This document shows positions 1 through 11,419 of a stretch of DNA of 64,000 nt, piece after piece (positions within the stretch are counted from its first letter, which is position 1; each line of letters begins with the position of its first letter). A program made the translations under genes and the position numbers. Source of the stretch: Sporolactobacillus sp. STSJ-5 (GTDB taxonomy: Bacteria > Bacillota > Bacilli > Bacillales > Sporolactobacillaceae). The stretch covers positions 186,001 through 250,000 of the forward strand of contig NZ_JANFOJ010000003.1 in NCBI RefSeq assembly GCF_024385605.1, given 5' to 3'. The notes below the pieces were generated by a model. It was not told the DNA's origin. It saw only the letters and a list, made by a program, of their open reading frames with translations, and did no database searches.

Positions 1-1
1 T

Positions 2-30
2 TTGACAGCTTGAGTTATGCGTGGTAAATT
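2..30 (+). promoter_or_regulatory. Sigma-A-type promoter of the met leader
   Basis: TTGACA at 2-7 and TAAATT at 25-30 are separated by 17 bp, a near-ideal housekeeping promoter. Transcription would start near 37, about 20 bases before the SAM riboswitch, so it fits as the promoter of the metNIQ operon. Confidence 0.75.
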
Positions 31-53
31 ATTAACACTCAATTGAATAGAAA

Positions 54-204
54 AACTCTTATCCAGAGAGGCGGAGGGACTGGCCCGATGATGCCCGGCA
101 ACCTAATTGCAGATCGTTGCAATAAAGGTGCTAATTCCTTCAGAAACAAATGTTTCTGACAGATGAGAGAGGCGAATCCCACCTCTCTCAAGGCGGGTTT
201 TTTT
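54..204 (+). promoter_or_regulatory. SAM-I (S-box) riboswitch with terminator platform
   Basis: The aptamer carries S-box hallmarks: GAGGGACTGGCCC followed by GATGCCCGGCAACC, then GGTGCTAATTCC. P1 is formed by CTCTTATC (56-63) and GATGAGAG (162-169). The expression platform is legible. An antiterminator can form from GAGAGAGG (165-172) with CCTCTCTC (182-189). It excludes both P1 and a terminator made of CCCACC (178-183) and GGCGGG (192-197) followed by seven T (198-204). SAM binding stabilises P1, frees the terminator and should switch the downstream methionine importer off. Confidence 0.95.
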
Positions 205-321
205 ATTGGTTGAAACAAAAATCGGAGAGAGGGATGCCACCAAGTAGAATACAGATTAAATGCCAAGTAAAAACGTAGGATAAGTTTTTACGACTGTAAT
301 AATTGAAAGCGGTGAACGAAG

Positions 322-1341
322 TTGATTCAATTAAGCAATGTTGAAAAAACGTTTCGGACTGATCAGGGTCCGGTGCGTGCACTATCGGATGTTAGCCTTG
401 CTATTCAGGAAGGGGAAGTGTTCGGCATTATTGGCTATAGCGGTGCCGGCAAGAGCACACTCATTCGGATGATTAATCTGCTTGAGAAACCGACGTCAGG
501 AACGATCACGATTGATGGTCGAAGTCTTACAGACTTGGATGAGCGCCAGCTGCGTGAAGAACGTCGGTCAATTGGAATGATCTTTCAGCATTTCAACTTG
601 CTGTGGTCGCGGACTGTTGCTGAGAATATTGCTTTCCCATTAGAATTAACGAAGCTGAAAAAGAAACAAAGAGAAGATCGGATTGCCGAATTGATTCGGA
701 TGGTTGGACTTGAAGGCAAAGAGTCTGCGTATCCATCACAACTGAGCGGCGGTCAAAAACAGCGTGTAGGCATTGCACGAGCACTGGCTAACAATCCGAA
801 GGTCCTTCTTTGTGATGAAGCGACATCGGCACTTGATCCAAAAACAACCGATTCAATTCTTACCCTTCTGTCGGAAATTAATAAGACGCTTGGACTGACG
901 ATCATACTGATTACTCATGAAATGACTGTAATTCGAAAAATATGCGATCGTGTGGCTGTGCTTGACGGCGGTAAAATTGTTGAGCAAGGAACAGTTGAGT
1001 CTGTGTTTTCGAATCCGCAACAAACCATTACTCAAGAATTCGTAGGCAACCATACTGGGAAAAGTACACCGATTCAAATCAAAGTTTCCGATGTGATACA
1101 TACTGAGGGAACTGTAATCAGTCTTTCGGCTGCTGACCAAGCCACGTTTCAACACAGCTTATCGCGGCTGCTCGGGAACACGAACCTATCGGTAAAGGTG
1201 CTTGGATTAGCATACGGAGCGAACACTCAATCGGAGCATACAATCGTTTCCATTCAAGGGGCTTCAGAATCCATTAGAAAAGCGATCAACGTTCTGCGTT
1301 CAGAAGGCGTGAGAGTTGAGGTGACAAAGGAAAATGTTTGA
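322..1341 (+). CDS. metN: Methionine ABC transporter ATP-binding protein MetN
   Basis: This is the ATPase of the high-affinity D/L-methionine importer; it acts at the inner face of the membrane with MetI and the lipoprotein MetQ. The 339-aa protein shows Walker [10 protein letters not shown] (38-46), the Q-loop Gln near 89, signature LSGGQ (141-145), Walker B VLLCDE (161-166) and the switch His near 199. A C-terminal NIL domain (about 265-339) is the regulatory methionine-binding domain typical of MetN. The start is TTG with a weak upstream SD. It overlaps metI by 8 bp and lies behind the SAM riboswitch, which fixes the substrate assignment. Confidence 0.96.
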   Translation: MIQLSNVEKTFRTDQGPVRALSDVSLAIQEGEVFGIIGYSGAGKSTLIRMINLLEKPTSGTITIDGRSLTDLDERQLREERRSIGMIFQHFNLLWSRTVAENIAFPLELTKLKKKQREDRIAELIRMVGLEGKESAYPSQLSGGQKQRVGIARALANNPKVLLCDEATSALDPKTTDSILTLLSEINKTLGLTIILITHEMTVIRKICDRVAVLDGGKIVEQGTVESVFSNPQQTITQEFVGNHTGKSTPIQIKVSDVIHTEGTVISLSAADQATFQHSLSRLLGNTNLSVKVLGLAYGANTQSEHTIVSIQGASESIRKAINVLRSEGVRVEVTKENV

Positions 1342-1999
1342 GTGGTTACAAAATGTTGATTGGCCAAGTATGTGGCTGTCTACCGGTCAAACGCTCTATA
1401 TGACAGCTATCTCCGGTGTGTTTACATTTTTTTTAGGAGTCGCTTTAGGGCTTTTACTTTACTTAACGGCAAAAGGCGGACTCTATGAGAATCAGATTAT
1501 CTACAGGTTTATTGCTTCATTCGTCAATGTGTTTCGATCAATCCCTTTCATTATTTTGATCATTCTTTTGATCCCGCTTACGGTGATTATCATTGGGACC
1601 ATGATTGGAGCGAGTGCGGCACTGCCTTCGATCATTATCGGAGCGGCACCGTTTTATGCCCGGCTGGTTGAGATCGGTTTAAGAGAAGTAGATAAGGGAG
1701 TCATTGAAGCGGCTCAGGCAATGGGTGCAACCAAGTGGCACATTGTTTGGAAAGTACTTCTTCCTGAAGCACTGCCGTCACTATCTTCCGGAATGACCGT
1801 TACGCTGATTGCACTGATTGGCAACACGGCAATGGCCGGGGTCGTTGGTGCCGGAGGACTTGGTACTATTGCTTATAATGAAGGTTTTCAAGCAAATAAT
1901 AATACAATTACGTTTATCGCGACCGTGATTATTCTAGTGATTGTCTTTATTATTCAGTATGTCGGCGATCATATTACTCGCCGTGTTGACAAGAGATAG
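1334..1999 (+). CDS. metI: Methionine ABC transporter permease MetI (MetP)
   Basis: This is the membrane permease of the methionine importer. The 221-aa protein has about five hydrophobic spans and the conserved coupling (EAA) loop [16 protein letters not shown] starting at residue 125, which docks into MetN. The ATG lies inside the end of metN, implying translational coupling. Length and position between metN and metQ match the usual operon order. B. subtilis calls this gene metP. Confidence 0.95.
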   Translation: MFEWLQNVDWPSMWLSTGQTLYMTAISGVFTFFLGVALGLLLYLTAKGGLYENQIIYRFIASFVNVFRSIPFIILIILLIPLTVIIIGTMIGASAALPSIIIGAAPFYARLVEIGLREVDKGVIEAAQAMGATKWHIVWKVLLPEALPSLSSGMTVTLIALIGNTAMAGVVGAGGLGTIAYNEGFQANNNTITFIATVIILVIVFIIQYVGDHITRRVDKR

Positions 2000-2072
2000 A
2001 CAGCATAAAAGCTGACTTATTAAACAAATGATGGTAACTAAAATTAATCAAACAGAACTTGGGGGAGTTAAT

Positions 2073-2912
2073 ATGAAAAAATCAATCGTATTTGCTGTAG
2101 TTCTTGCTTTTGCTCTCATTCTTACCGCATGCGGACAATCAACAGGAAAGTCGGAGAAAAATCAAACATTGACTGTTGGCGCGTCGGCAGTGCCTCATGC
2201 TGAAATTCTCAAGCAAGCCGCACCATTGTTAAAAAAGAAAGGTATTACCCTGAAGGTAAAAGTATTCCAGGACTATGTGCTGCCAAACAAAGCACTCGCA
2301 TCAAAACAATTGGATGCTAATTATTTCCAACATGTTCCATTCCTTGATCTTTATAATAAGCAAAACAATACGGATTTGGTTAATGCAGGAAAAATCCACA
2401 TCGAACCATTTGGTATCTATTCCAAGAAATTCAAGAGTGTTGATGAAGTGAAAGACGGAGCAACGGTTCAGATCAGCAATAACAAGTCGGAACAAGGACG
2501 CATTTTACTGCTTCTTCAATCAAAAGGACTTTTGAAGATTAAATCCGGTATTGATCCAATTGCTGCTACACTTGCTCAGAAAAACGGGAACTATACGGAT
2601 TTCGACAATATCAAACATCTGAAATTCTTGCAGCCGATCGATCCGGCCATTCTGCCGAAAGCTTATGAGAACAGCGCGGCAGACTTGTATGCAATTAATA
2701 CAAACTATGCACTTCAAGCGAAATTGCAGCCAAAGAAAGATGCTTTGATCCTTGAAGGAGCTTCCTCTCCATATGCGAATATTATTGCCGTGCGAAAAGG
2801 CGATCAAAATAAAAAAGCGATTAAAGAACTAGTCAATGTGCTGCATTCTAAAACGATCCAAGATTTTATCAATAAGAAATATAAAGGCGCGGTTCTACCT
2901 GTTTCCGAATAA
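2073..2912 (+). CDS. metQ: Methionine-binding lipoprotein MetQ (NlpA family)
   Basis: This is the extracytoplasmic substrate-binding lipoprotein of the methionine importer. The chosen ATG gives 279 aa and follows GGGGGAG by 6 bases; an in-frame upstream ATG at 2028 would add 15 unlikely residues before the signal peptide. Residues 1-19 form a lipoprotein signal sequence ending in lipobox LTAC with the lipidated Cys at 20. The NlpA/MetQ fold follows (TVGASAVPHAEILK, then DYVLPNKAL and the DANYFQH stretch). It is the last gene before a strong terminator. Confidence 0.96.
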   Translation: MKKSIVFAVVLAFALILTACGQSTGKSEKNQTLTVGASAVPHAEILKQAAPLLKKKGITLKVKVFQDYVLPNKALASKQLDANYFQHVPFLDLYNKQNNTDLVNAGKIHIEPFGIYSKKFKSVDEVKDGATVQISNNKSEQGRILLLLQSKGLLKIKSGIDPIAATLAQKNGNYTDFDNIKHLKFLQPIDPAILPKAYENSAADLYAINTNYALQAKLQPKKDALILEGASSPYANIIAVRKGDQNKKAIKELVNVLHSKTIQDFINKKYKGAVLPVSE

Positions 2913-2930
2913 ATAGATAAAGAACAATAA

Positions 2931-2964
2931 AAAATCGTCCAGCAGCAATTGTTGGACGATTTTT
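2931..2964 (+). terminator. Intrinsic terminator of metNIQ
   Basis: AAAATCGTCCA (2931-2941) pairs with TGGACGATTTT from 2953, followed by a T run. It ends the methionine operon 19 bases after the metQ stop. Confidence 0.92.
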
Positions 2965-3100
2965 CATTTAGTTCAGGAAAAATTATATTATATATTTTAT
3001 TCATTCTTCTATTATGATAATTGAAAATAGCGGTATAATACGGATACATACTTACTCGTAAATTGTGGACTATCCTTTGGGTTGCTATCTATTTACATCT

Positions 3101-3145
3101 GATATAATATGATAATGAGAATAGATTGAGAACGGATTTCAATCT
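3101..3145 (+). promoter_or_regulatory. suf promoter -10 region, Fur-like half site and leader hairpin
   Basis: TATAAT at 3103-3108 is a perfect -10; the -35 is weak (TTGCTA at 3082-3087, 15-bp spacing). Directly downstream, GATAATGAGAAT (3111-3122) resembles two of the three hexamers of a Fur box. AGATTGA (3123-3129) and TCAATCT (3139-3145) form a 7-bp hairpin in the leader. Regulation by iron is an inference from these partial matches. Confidence 0.4.
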
Positions 3146-3177
3146 GCAATTAGACTTTTTAAATTGGAGGTTTTGAT

Positions 3178-3960
3178 ATGACTGTACCGGAATTAAAAAT
3201 AAACGATCTTCACGTTTCTGTTGAAGGCAAGTCCATTGTTAAAGGATTTAATCTGAATATGAAGGGCGGAGAAATACATGCCCTGATGGGACCGAACGGG
3301 ACCGGAAAATCAACCGTTGCTTCTGCATTGATGGGACATCCGAAATATGAAGTCACCTCAGGACAGGCACATCTTGACGATCAGAACTTGTTTGATATGG
3401 CCGTTGATGAACGCGCAAGGGCAGGAATGTTTCTCGCCATGCAGTATCCGAGCGAAGTAAGCGGGGTCAGCAATGCTGATTTCTTGAGAACCGCGATCAA
3501 TGGGAGACGCGGAGAGGGCAATGAAATTCCGCTGATGAAGTTCATCAAGACGATGGACAAGAAAATGCAGATGCTGGAAATGGATCAGTCTTTCGCAGAA
3601 CGCTATGTCAATGAAGGATTTTCCGGCGGTGAGAAAAAACGGAATGAGATTCTGCAGCTGATGATGCTCGAACCGAAATTTGCAATACTCGATGAAATTG
3701 ACTCCGGCTTGGATATCGACGCTCTGAAATGGGTGGCTAAAGGTGTTAACTCAATGCGTTCGGAAAACTTCGGGTGCTTGATTATTACACACTATCAACG
3801 GCTTCTAAATTATATTAAACCTGATTTTGTTCATATTATGATGAATGGACGTATTGTGAAAACCGGCGGACCTGAACTTGCCTTGCAACTTGAAAAAGAG
3901 GGTTATGACGGCATGAAGGCTGAACTTGGGATCACTGATGATGAAACGGTTGAGGCATAA
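3178..3960 (+). CDS. sufC: Fe-S cluster assembly ATPase SufC
   Basis: This is a soluble ABC-type ATPase that powers the SufBCD scaffold for iron-sulfur cluster assembly. The 260-aa protein shows Walker A GPNGTGKST (38-46), signature SGGEKKR (149-155) and Walker B FAILDE (168-173) followed by DSGLD, all typical of SufC rather than transport ATPases. A strong SD (TTGGAGG) precedes the ATG. It is the first gene of sufCDSUB, the standard Bacillota order. Confidence 0.97.
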   Translation: MTVPELKINDLHVSVEGKSIVKGFNLNMKGGEIHALMGPNGTGKSTVASALMGHPKYEVTSGQAHLDDQNLFDMAVDERARAGMFLAMQYPSEVSGVSNADFLRTAINGRRGEGNEIPLMKFIKTMDKKMQMLEMDQSFAERYVNEGFSGGEKKRNEILQLMMLEPKFAILDEIDSGLDIDALKWVAKGVNSMRSENFGCLIITHYQRLLNYIKPDFVHIMMNGRIVKTGGPELALQLEKEGYDGMKAELGITDDETVEA

Positions 3961-3987
3961 AGTTTTCATATGTGAGGAGGGGTGACG

Positions 3988-6960
<2,973 letters not shown>

Positions 6961-7053
6961 TCAACAATTCTGTGAATTGTGGTAAACTGAATCTAAGCAA
7001 TTGCTCATGCCAACTGTTGACTAAGATCAGTAAGTATCTGTGATTATAAATGG

Positions 7054-7069
7054 CGATACAGATGTATCG
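7054..7069. promoter_or_regulatory. Perfect inverted repeat in the sufU-sufB gap
   Basis: CGATACA-GA-TGTATCG is a 7-bp perfect inverted repeat with a 2-base centre, 31 bases upstream of sufB. The gap of 140 bases is long for this operon. The element could be an operator or an RNA hairpin that adjusts sufB expression. No protein binder can be named. Confidence 0.4.
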
Positions 7070-7100
7070 TTGAGTAAGATGAAAAAGGAGGAATATCGCG

Positions 7101-8504
7101 ATGGCTACAGAACAGCAGCTGCCCGAAATTGAAGAATATAAGTATGGGTTCCGGGAAAAAGACGTGTCTGTGTTTCGAACAAAGCGTGGTTTGACTGAGG
7201 ACATCGTACGCGAAATTTCCAAGAAAAAAAACGAACCGGAATGGATGCTTAATTATCGTTTGAAAGGACTGCATCATTTTTATAAAAGACCCATGCCGCA
7301 ATGGGGCGCAGATTTAAGCGGACTGAACTTCGATGACTTGACCTATTATGTGAAGCCGGTACAAAACCAAGGCCGTTCCTGGGATGAAGTACCGAGTGAA
7401 ATCAAGGATACCTTTGATAAACTGGGTATCCCGGAAGCTGAGCGCAAATACCTTGCAGGTGTTTCTGCGCAATATGAGTCCGAGGTTGTCTATCACAGTA
7501 TGAAGGAAGATCTTGAAAAAGATGGTGTCATTTTCCTTGACACAGATTCCGCGCTTCAAAAGCATGAAGATTTGTTTAAACAGTACTTTGGCAAAGTGAT
7601 TTCTTTTGCTGATAATAAATTTTCCGCGTTGAACGCAGCATGCTGGTCCGGCGGATCCTTCGTTTATATTCCGAAGGGTGTGGTTTGCAAGACACCGCTT
7701 CAAGCCTATTTCCGCATTAACTCAGAGAGCATGGGTCAGTTTGAACGCACGCTGATCATTGTCGATCAAGGTGCTTCTGTACATTATGTTGAAGGCTGTA
7801 CTGCGCCTGTATATTCCAGCAGCTCACTGCACAGCGGTATTGTTGAAATCTATGTGTGCAAAGATGCTTACTGTCGTTATACAACGATTCAAAACTGGGC
7901 AAACAACGTGTACAATCTTGTTACCCAGCGCGCGATCTGTGAGGAACATGCGACGATGGAATGGGTAGACGGAAACATCGGTTCCGCCGTTACGATGAAG
8001 TACCCATCCGTCGTACTAAAAGGTGAAGGATCACGGGGAAGTACGCTGACAATCGCGATCGGCGGCAAGGGACAGAACCAAGATTCCGGATCAAAGATGA
8101 TGCATCTGGCTCCGAACACATCATCAACGATCATCTCGAAATCCATCGCTAAGAATGGCGGTAATGTAACCTATCGAGGCAAGGTTCATTTTGCACCGAA
8201 TGCGAAGAATTCCCGCGCCCATATTGAATGCGACACTTTGATCATGGATGATAAATCGACATCGGATACGATTCCTTATAATGAAGTATTGAATAAGGAT
8301 ATTTCGATGGAACATGAAGCGAAGGTTTCCAAGGTCTCCGAAGAACAGCTCTTCTATTTGATGAGCCGAGGGTTAACCGAACAAGAAGCGACGGAAATGA
8401 TCGTTATGGGCTTCATTGAGCCGTTTACGAAAGAACTCCCGATGGAGTATGCAGTCGAAATGAACCGGCTGATTAAATATAACATGGAAGGCTCGATCGG
8501 CTAA
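7101..8504 (+). CDS. sufB: Fe-S cluster assembly protein SufB
   Basis: SufB is the scaffold subunit on which the nascent cluster forms, in complex with SufC and SufD. The 467-aa protein has the family pattern throughout, including [23 protein letters not shown] beginning near residue 310 and the closing [26 protein letters not shown] precedes the ATG by 8 bases. It lies last in the operon after a 140-base gap and is followed by a terminator. Confidence 0.97.
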   Translation: MATEQQLPEIEEYKYGFREKDVSVFRTKRGLTEDIVREISKKKNEPEWMLNYRLKGLHHFYKRPMPQWGADLSGLNFDDLTYYVKPVQNQGRSWDEVPSEIKDTFDKLGIPEAERKYLAGVSAQYESEVVYHSMKEDLEKDGVIFLDTDSALQKHEDLFKQYFGKVISFADNKFSALNAACWSGGSFVYIPKGVVCKTPLQAYFRINSESMGQFERTLIIVDQGASVHYVEGCTAPVYSSSSLHSGIVEIYVCKDAYCRYTTIQNWANNVYNLVTQRAICEEHATMEWVDGNIGSAVTMKYPSVVLKGEGSRGSTLTIAIGGKGQNQDSGSKMMHLAPNTSSTIISKSIAKNGGNVTYRGKVHFAPNAKNSRAHIECDTLIMDDKSTSDTIPYNEVLNKDISMEHEAKVSKVSEEQLFYLMSRGLTEQEATEMIVMGFIEPFTKELPMEYAVEMNRLIKYNMEGSIG

Positions 8505-8535
8505 CAAGCATAGATGATCAAGTCAAGTATTGATA

Positions 8536-8580
8536 CCTTTCAATCCGCCTTCGGACGGTTTGAAAGGTTTTGTGTTTTTT
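8536..8580 (+). terminator. Intrinsic terminator of the suf operon
   Basis: CCTTTCAATCCG (8536-8547) pairs with CGGTTTGAAAGG (8556-8567) with one mismatch, followed by T-rich sequence to 8580. Confidence 0.9.
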
Positions 8581-8612
8581 GGGTAAAGAAATTTAAAAAA
8601 GGCGACTCCTCC

Positions 8613-8643
8613 TTGACAGAATAAAAGCTGCAGAGGATAAAAT
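8613..8643 (+). promoter_or_regulatory. Promoter candidate for yunD
   Basis: TTGACA at 8613-8618 precedes GATAAA at 8636-8641 (17-bp spacing) or TAAAAT at 8638-8643 (19 bp). It is the only promoter-like sequence between the suf terminator and yunD. Confidence 0.55.
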
Positions 8644-8698
8644 AGATATGTCAGCTTTAAAAAGCTGCATGGTTTGTTTCTTAATGGGAGGTTTACGT

Positions 8699-10075
8699 TT
8701 GATCACACTCCATTTTTTACATACAAATGATATTCACAGCCATCTTGATTCGTGGGGCTGCTTGGTACGTTACTTGAATCAGGAACGAGAACGCCTTAAT
8801 GAAGCTGGAGAGCCGTTTCTGACCTTAGATTTAGGCGATCATATGGACCGTGTAAATCCAATGACAGAGGGGCTGCTCGGAACAGGAAACGTAAAATTAT
8901 TAAATGATGCACACTATGACTACGTGACCATTGGCAATAATGAGGGGATTACATTTACGAAAGAGCAACTCAGCATTGCGTATCTGATGAGACGTTTTAA
9001 GATTGTGCTCGCCAATCTCTATGATCAGCAAACCGGAAAGCGTCCGCAATGGTGCATGCCATACGTGATTCAGGAGATGCAGGGCGTGAAGGTTGGTCTG
9101 ATCGGGTTGACAGCTGCTTTTCCTCATTTTTACAGCCAGCTTGGTTGGACCATTAAGGATCCATATTCCGAATTAACGAACCTGGTGACACAGATACGCG
9201 GCAAGGTCGATGTTCTCGTTTTATTGTCTCATGTCGGTTTGCCGTTTGATGAAAAGGTCGCACGGGAAATTGAAGGAATCGATGTTATTATCGGTGCTCA
9301 TACGCATCATGTGCTTGAACAGGGGAAAATAGTAAGCGGTACGTTAATTGCCCAAACCGGAAAGTTTCTTCAATACGTCGGTCATATCGTCGTTGATTAT
9401 GATGAACTAAAGAGAAAGGTTGTTTATAAAGGTGCAGATCTTGTAACGCTTCGTGAACCATCTGATCAGAGCGCGAACAATGAGGTGCGCGAACTGACTC
9501 AAAAAGGCATTGCAAATATGCAGAAGGTTATTGCCGTGCTCGATCACGATTATCCGGTCGATTGGTTTGCAAAATCAGAATTAACCGACTTAATGGCTGA
9601 TGCGCTTCGCAAGTGGTGTGATGCAGATATCGGAATGGTGAATGCGGGTGTTATACTGGATCACCTGTTGAAAGGTCCTGTTACGCGATTCATGATTCAT
9701 CGCATCTGTCCTCACCCGATTAATCCATGCCGCGTCGAAGTGACGGGGGAAGAAATTGTTGAAATGATTCGTCTCGGACGGAAAAAAGACTTTCAAACCT
9801 TTGAATTAAAAGGATTCGGATTTCGCGGTAAAATGCTTGGCCGGCTTGTGTTTAGCGGACTTTCGTATGAAATAATTTCAGATTCACTGGTTAATGTCCG
9901 AATACACGGGCAGCCGATTGATAACTTAAGGCGATATAGTGTCGGTACGATCGATATGTTTACCTTAGGCTCATTTCTTCCTCCGATTGTCAAAGCTGAG
10001 CAGCGCTTCTATTTGCCGGAAACATTGCGCGATCTGCTTGCATGGCGGCTCGGTCAATTGCTTAAAGAAAAATGA
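8699..10075 (+). CDS. yunD: YunD-like metallophosphoesterase / 5'-nucleotidase
   Basis: This belongs to the UshA/5'-nucleotidase family of binuclear metallophosphoesterases. The motifs HTNDIHSH (8-15), GNNEG (79-83), SHVG and GAHTHH mark the catalytic domain; the C-terminal third resembles the 5'-nucleotidase substrate-binding domain. The TTG at 8699 is chosen because GGGAGG (8686-8691) lies 7 bases upstream; a longer frame from 8648 lacks an SD. The 458-aa length fits YunD. No signal peptide is seen, so a cytoplasmic location is likely. The natural substrate is not known from sequence. Confidence 0.88.
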   Translation: MITLHFLHTNDIHSHLDSWGCLVRYLNQERERLNEAGEPFLTLDLGDHMDRVNPMTEGLLGTGNVKLLNDAHYDYVTIGNNEGITFTKEQLSIAYLMRRFKIVLANLYDQQTGKRPQWCMPYVIQEMQGVKVGLIGLTAAFPHFYSQLGWTIKDPYSELTNLVTQIRGKVDVLVLLSHVGLPFDEKVAREIEGIDVIIGAHTHHVLEQGKIVSGTLIAQTGKFLQYVGHIVVDYDELKRKVVYKGADLVTLREPSDQSANNEVRELTQKGIANMQKVIAVLDHDYPVDWFAKSELTDLMADALRKWCDADIGMVNAGVILDHLLKGPVTRFMIHRICPHPINPCRVEVTGEEIVEMIRLGRKKDFQTFELKGFGFRGKMLGRLVFSGLSYEIISDSLVNVRIHGQPIDNLRRYSVGTIDMFTLGSFLPPIVKAEQRFYLPETLRDLLAWRLGQLLKEK

Positions 10076-10095
10076 CAATTCACCCATTGCCCACT

Positions 10096-10118
10096 CTCCC
10101 CATAGGATAGGTGGGGAG
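10096..10118 (+). promoter_or_regulatory. Hairpin overlapping the yunC Shine-Dalgarno
   Basis: CTCCCCA (10096-10102) pairs with TGGGGAG (10112-10118). The second arm is the beginning of the SD tract GGGGAGGGAGG (10113-10123) of yunC. Folding could reduce ribosome access. It has no T run, so it is not a standard terminator. Confidence 0.5.
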
Positions 10119-10130
10119 GGAGGCTTAATA

Positions 10131-10433
10131 ATGATTGACGTGCAACCTTATACAATTGATGGCATTCTGTATCAAGGGATCAGTGTCTCATTACCGAAAA
10201 CGACTTTGCTTGTGATTGCTGGGAAAAATGGCTACATTATGTGTGGTGCGCTGGATGTGAATTTACTTAATGATAAGCTCGCTGATCGAAACGTGCTGGC
10301 CGGAAAGGCAGTCGGTGTCCGCACTCTGGACGATCTTCTGCATGCACCACTGGCAGAAGTGACGGTCGGTGCGGAAAAGCTTGGCATTCATGCAGGTACG
10401 ATTGGTTTAGACGCTTTGAAAAAAATGGCCTAA
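10131..10433 (+). CDS. yunC: YunC, DUF1805 family protein
   Basis: This is a 100-aa conserved protein of unknown function, recognisable as YunC by its opening MIDVQPYTIDG and the central stretch LVIAGKNGYIMCGALDVNLLN. The ATG at 10131 follows a very strong SD (GGGAGG), 7 bases away; the same frame runs open upstream into yunD, but that part is not coding. It lies 55 bases after yunD on the same strand, as in related Bacillales. I assign no activity. Confidence 0.85.
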   Translation: MIDVQPYTIDGILYQGISVSLPKTTLLVIAGKNGYIMCGALDVNLLNDKLADRNVLAGKAVGVRTLDDLLHAPLAEVTVGAEKLGIHAGTIGLDALKKMA

Positions 10434-10516
10434 TTTCTTCAATCAAAATCTGAATAGATTTTGCGGAATCATTCAGATGCATGATGTGCCATGAGTTTTC
10501 CATAGAAAAAAGACTT

Positions 10517-10557
10517 AACCCTCCTTCACAGTCATATAAATGATGTGGAGGAGGGTT
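10517..10557 (+). promoter_or_regulatory. 9-bp inverted repeat enclosing the yunB Shine-Dalgarno
   Basis: AACCCTCCT (10517-10525) is the exact complement of AGGAGGGTT (10549-10557), which is the yunB SD. The 23-base interval contains CATATAAAT (10533-10541), a possible sporulation-type -10. A transcript starting further upstream could fold and mask the SD; one starting from the internal -10 would lack the anti-SD arm. Confidence 0.45.
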
Positions 10558-10560
10558 GTC

Positions 10561-11382
10561 ATGTTTAAACCGAGCCGACGCTACAGAAGAAAGAACATGT
10601 CGATTAAGCATACGCTGTTTCTCTCACTCTTCATTTTTTTTCTGTGCGTTTCCCTAGCAATTTGGATTGTCAATGAGAAAATGAAGCCCGCCGTAATGAG
10701 TATCGCGCTCACACAAACGGAACAAATCAGTAATTATGCGATCAATTATGGAATTGGGCAAAATGTATTAAGCAACGTGAATGAGAAAAATGATCCTAAT
10801 GAATTACCGAAAATAGATCCCTCTAAACTGATTCTCACTCACCGTACGGATGAGAATACGGTGAGTGATTTCGATCTGAATACTGAGGAAGCTAATCGTT
10901 TAAAAGGAATTATTTCTAATCGAATTCTTTGGTTTTTAAGAGCGGCTGAGAAAGGGCGTATTTCCTTAACCAATGGTCATGCTGATGATCTAGTATACAG
11001 CAAACATCATAACGGTGAGGCTTTGATCGCCGACATCCCGTTGGGGCAGGTTCTAAATAACGCATTGCTGAGTAATTACGGACCGCGTGTTCCTGTTGAA
11101 ATGGATGTGGTCAGTAACGTCGAGAGCGACATCCGTTGGAACTATAAGAATGAGGGCATCAATAACACGCTGTTTATGTTGTATCTTGATGTCAAAATTA
11201 AGGTTGATGTTATTGTTCCGTTTGAAATGAAGACGAAAACAATTGTGCAACATATACCGCTTGGCGGCAAAGGTCTCAGTCCCGGTGTTCCTTACTATTA
11301 CAGCTCAAATGGATCCGGCATTTCGACCGCAGTACCGATTGAGACACCTAAAAAAGAAGAAAAAAAGAAAAGTGGTCAGTAA
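10561..11382 (+). CDS. yunB: Sporulation protein YunB
   Basis: YunB is a conserved sporulation protein needed for normal spore formation in B. subtilis; its biochemical role is unknown. The 273-aa protein has a basic N-terminus, one hydrophobic segment (about 20-38) ending near FLCVSLAIWIV, and a large outside domain. The repeated phrase NNALLSNYGPRVPVEM and a lysine-rich tail are visible. The ATG at 10561 sits just after GGAGGAGGG; an ATG at 10540 lies before the SD. The gene converges on lytH and shares a bidirectional hairpin with it. Confidence 0.88.
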   Translation: MFKPSRRYRRKNMSIKHTLFLSLFIFFLCVSLAIWIVNEKMKPAVMSIALTQTEQISNYAINYGIGQNVLSNVNEKNDPNELPKIDPSKLILTHRTDENTVSDFDLNTEEANRLKGIISNRILWFLRAAEKGRISLTNGHADDLVYSKHHNGEALIADIPLGQVLNNALLSNYGPRVPVEMDVVSNVESDIRWNYKNEGINNTLFMLYLDVKIKVDVIVPFEMKTKTIVQHIPLGGKGLSPGVPYYYSSNGSGISTAVPIETPKKEEKKKSGQ

Positions 11383-11418
11383 AACGCAACACTCGTAGTC
11401 ACGCTCAAGTGTTGCGTT
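11383..11418. terminator. Bidirectional hairpin between yunB and lytH
   Basis: AACGCAACACT (11383-11393) pairs perfectly with AGTGTTGCGTT (11408-11418). The T tract is short on both strands, best on the minus strand (GTTTTACT). Its place between converging genes supports a shared terminator. Confidence 0.75.
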
Positions 11419-11419
11419 C

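Noticed and set aside
39-266. 75-aa open frame on the minus strand at the window start
   Set aside because: It lies over the SAM riboswitch and its terminator; no SD and no recognisable protein.
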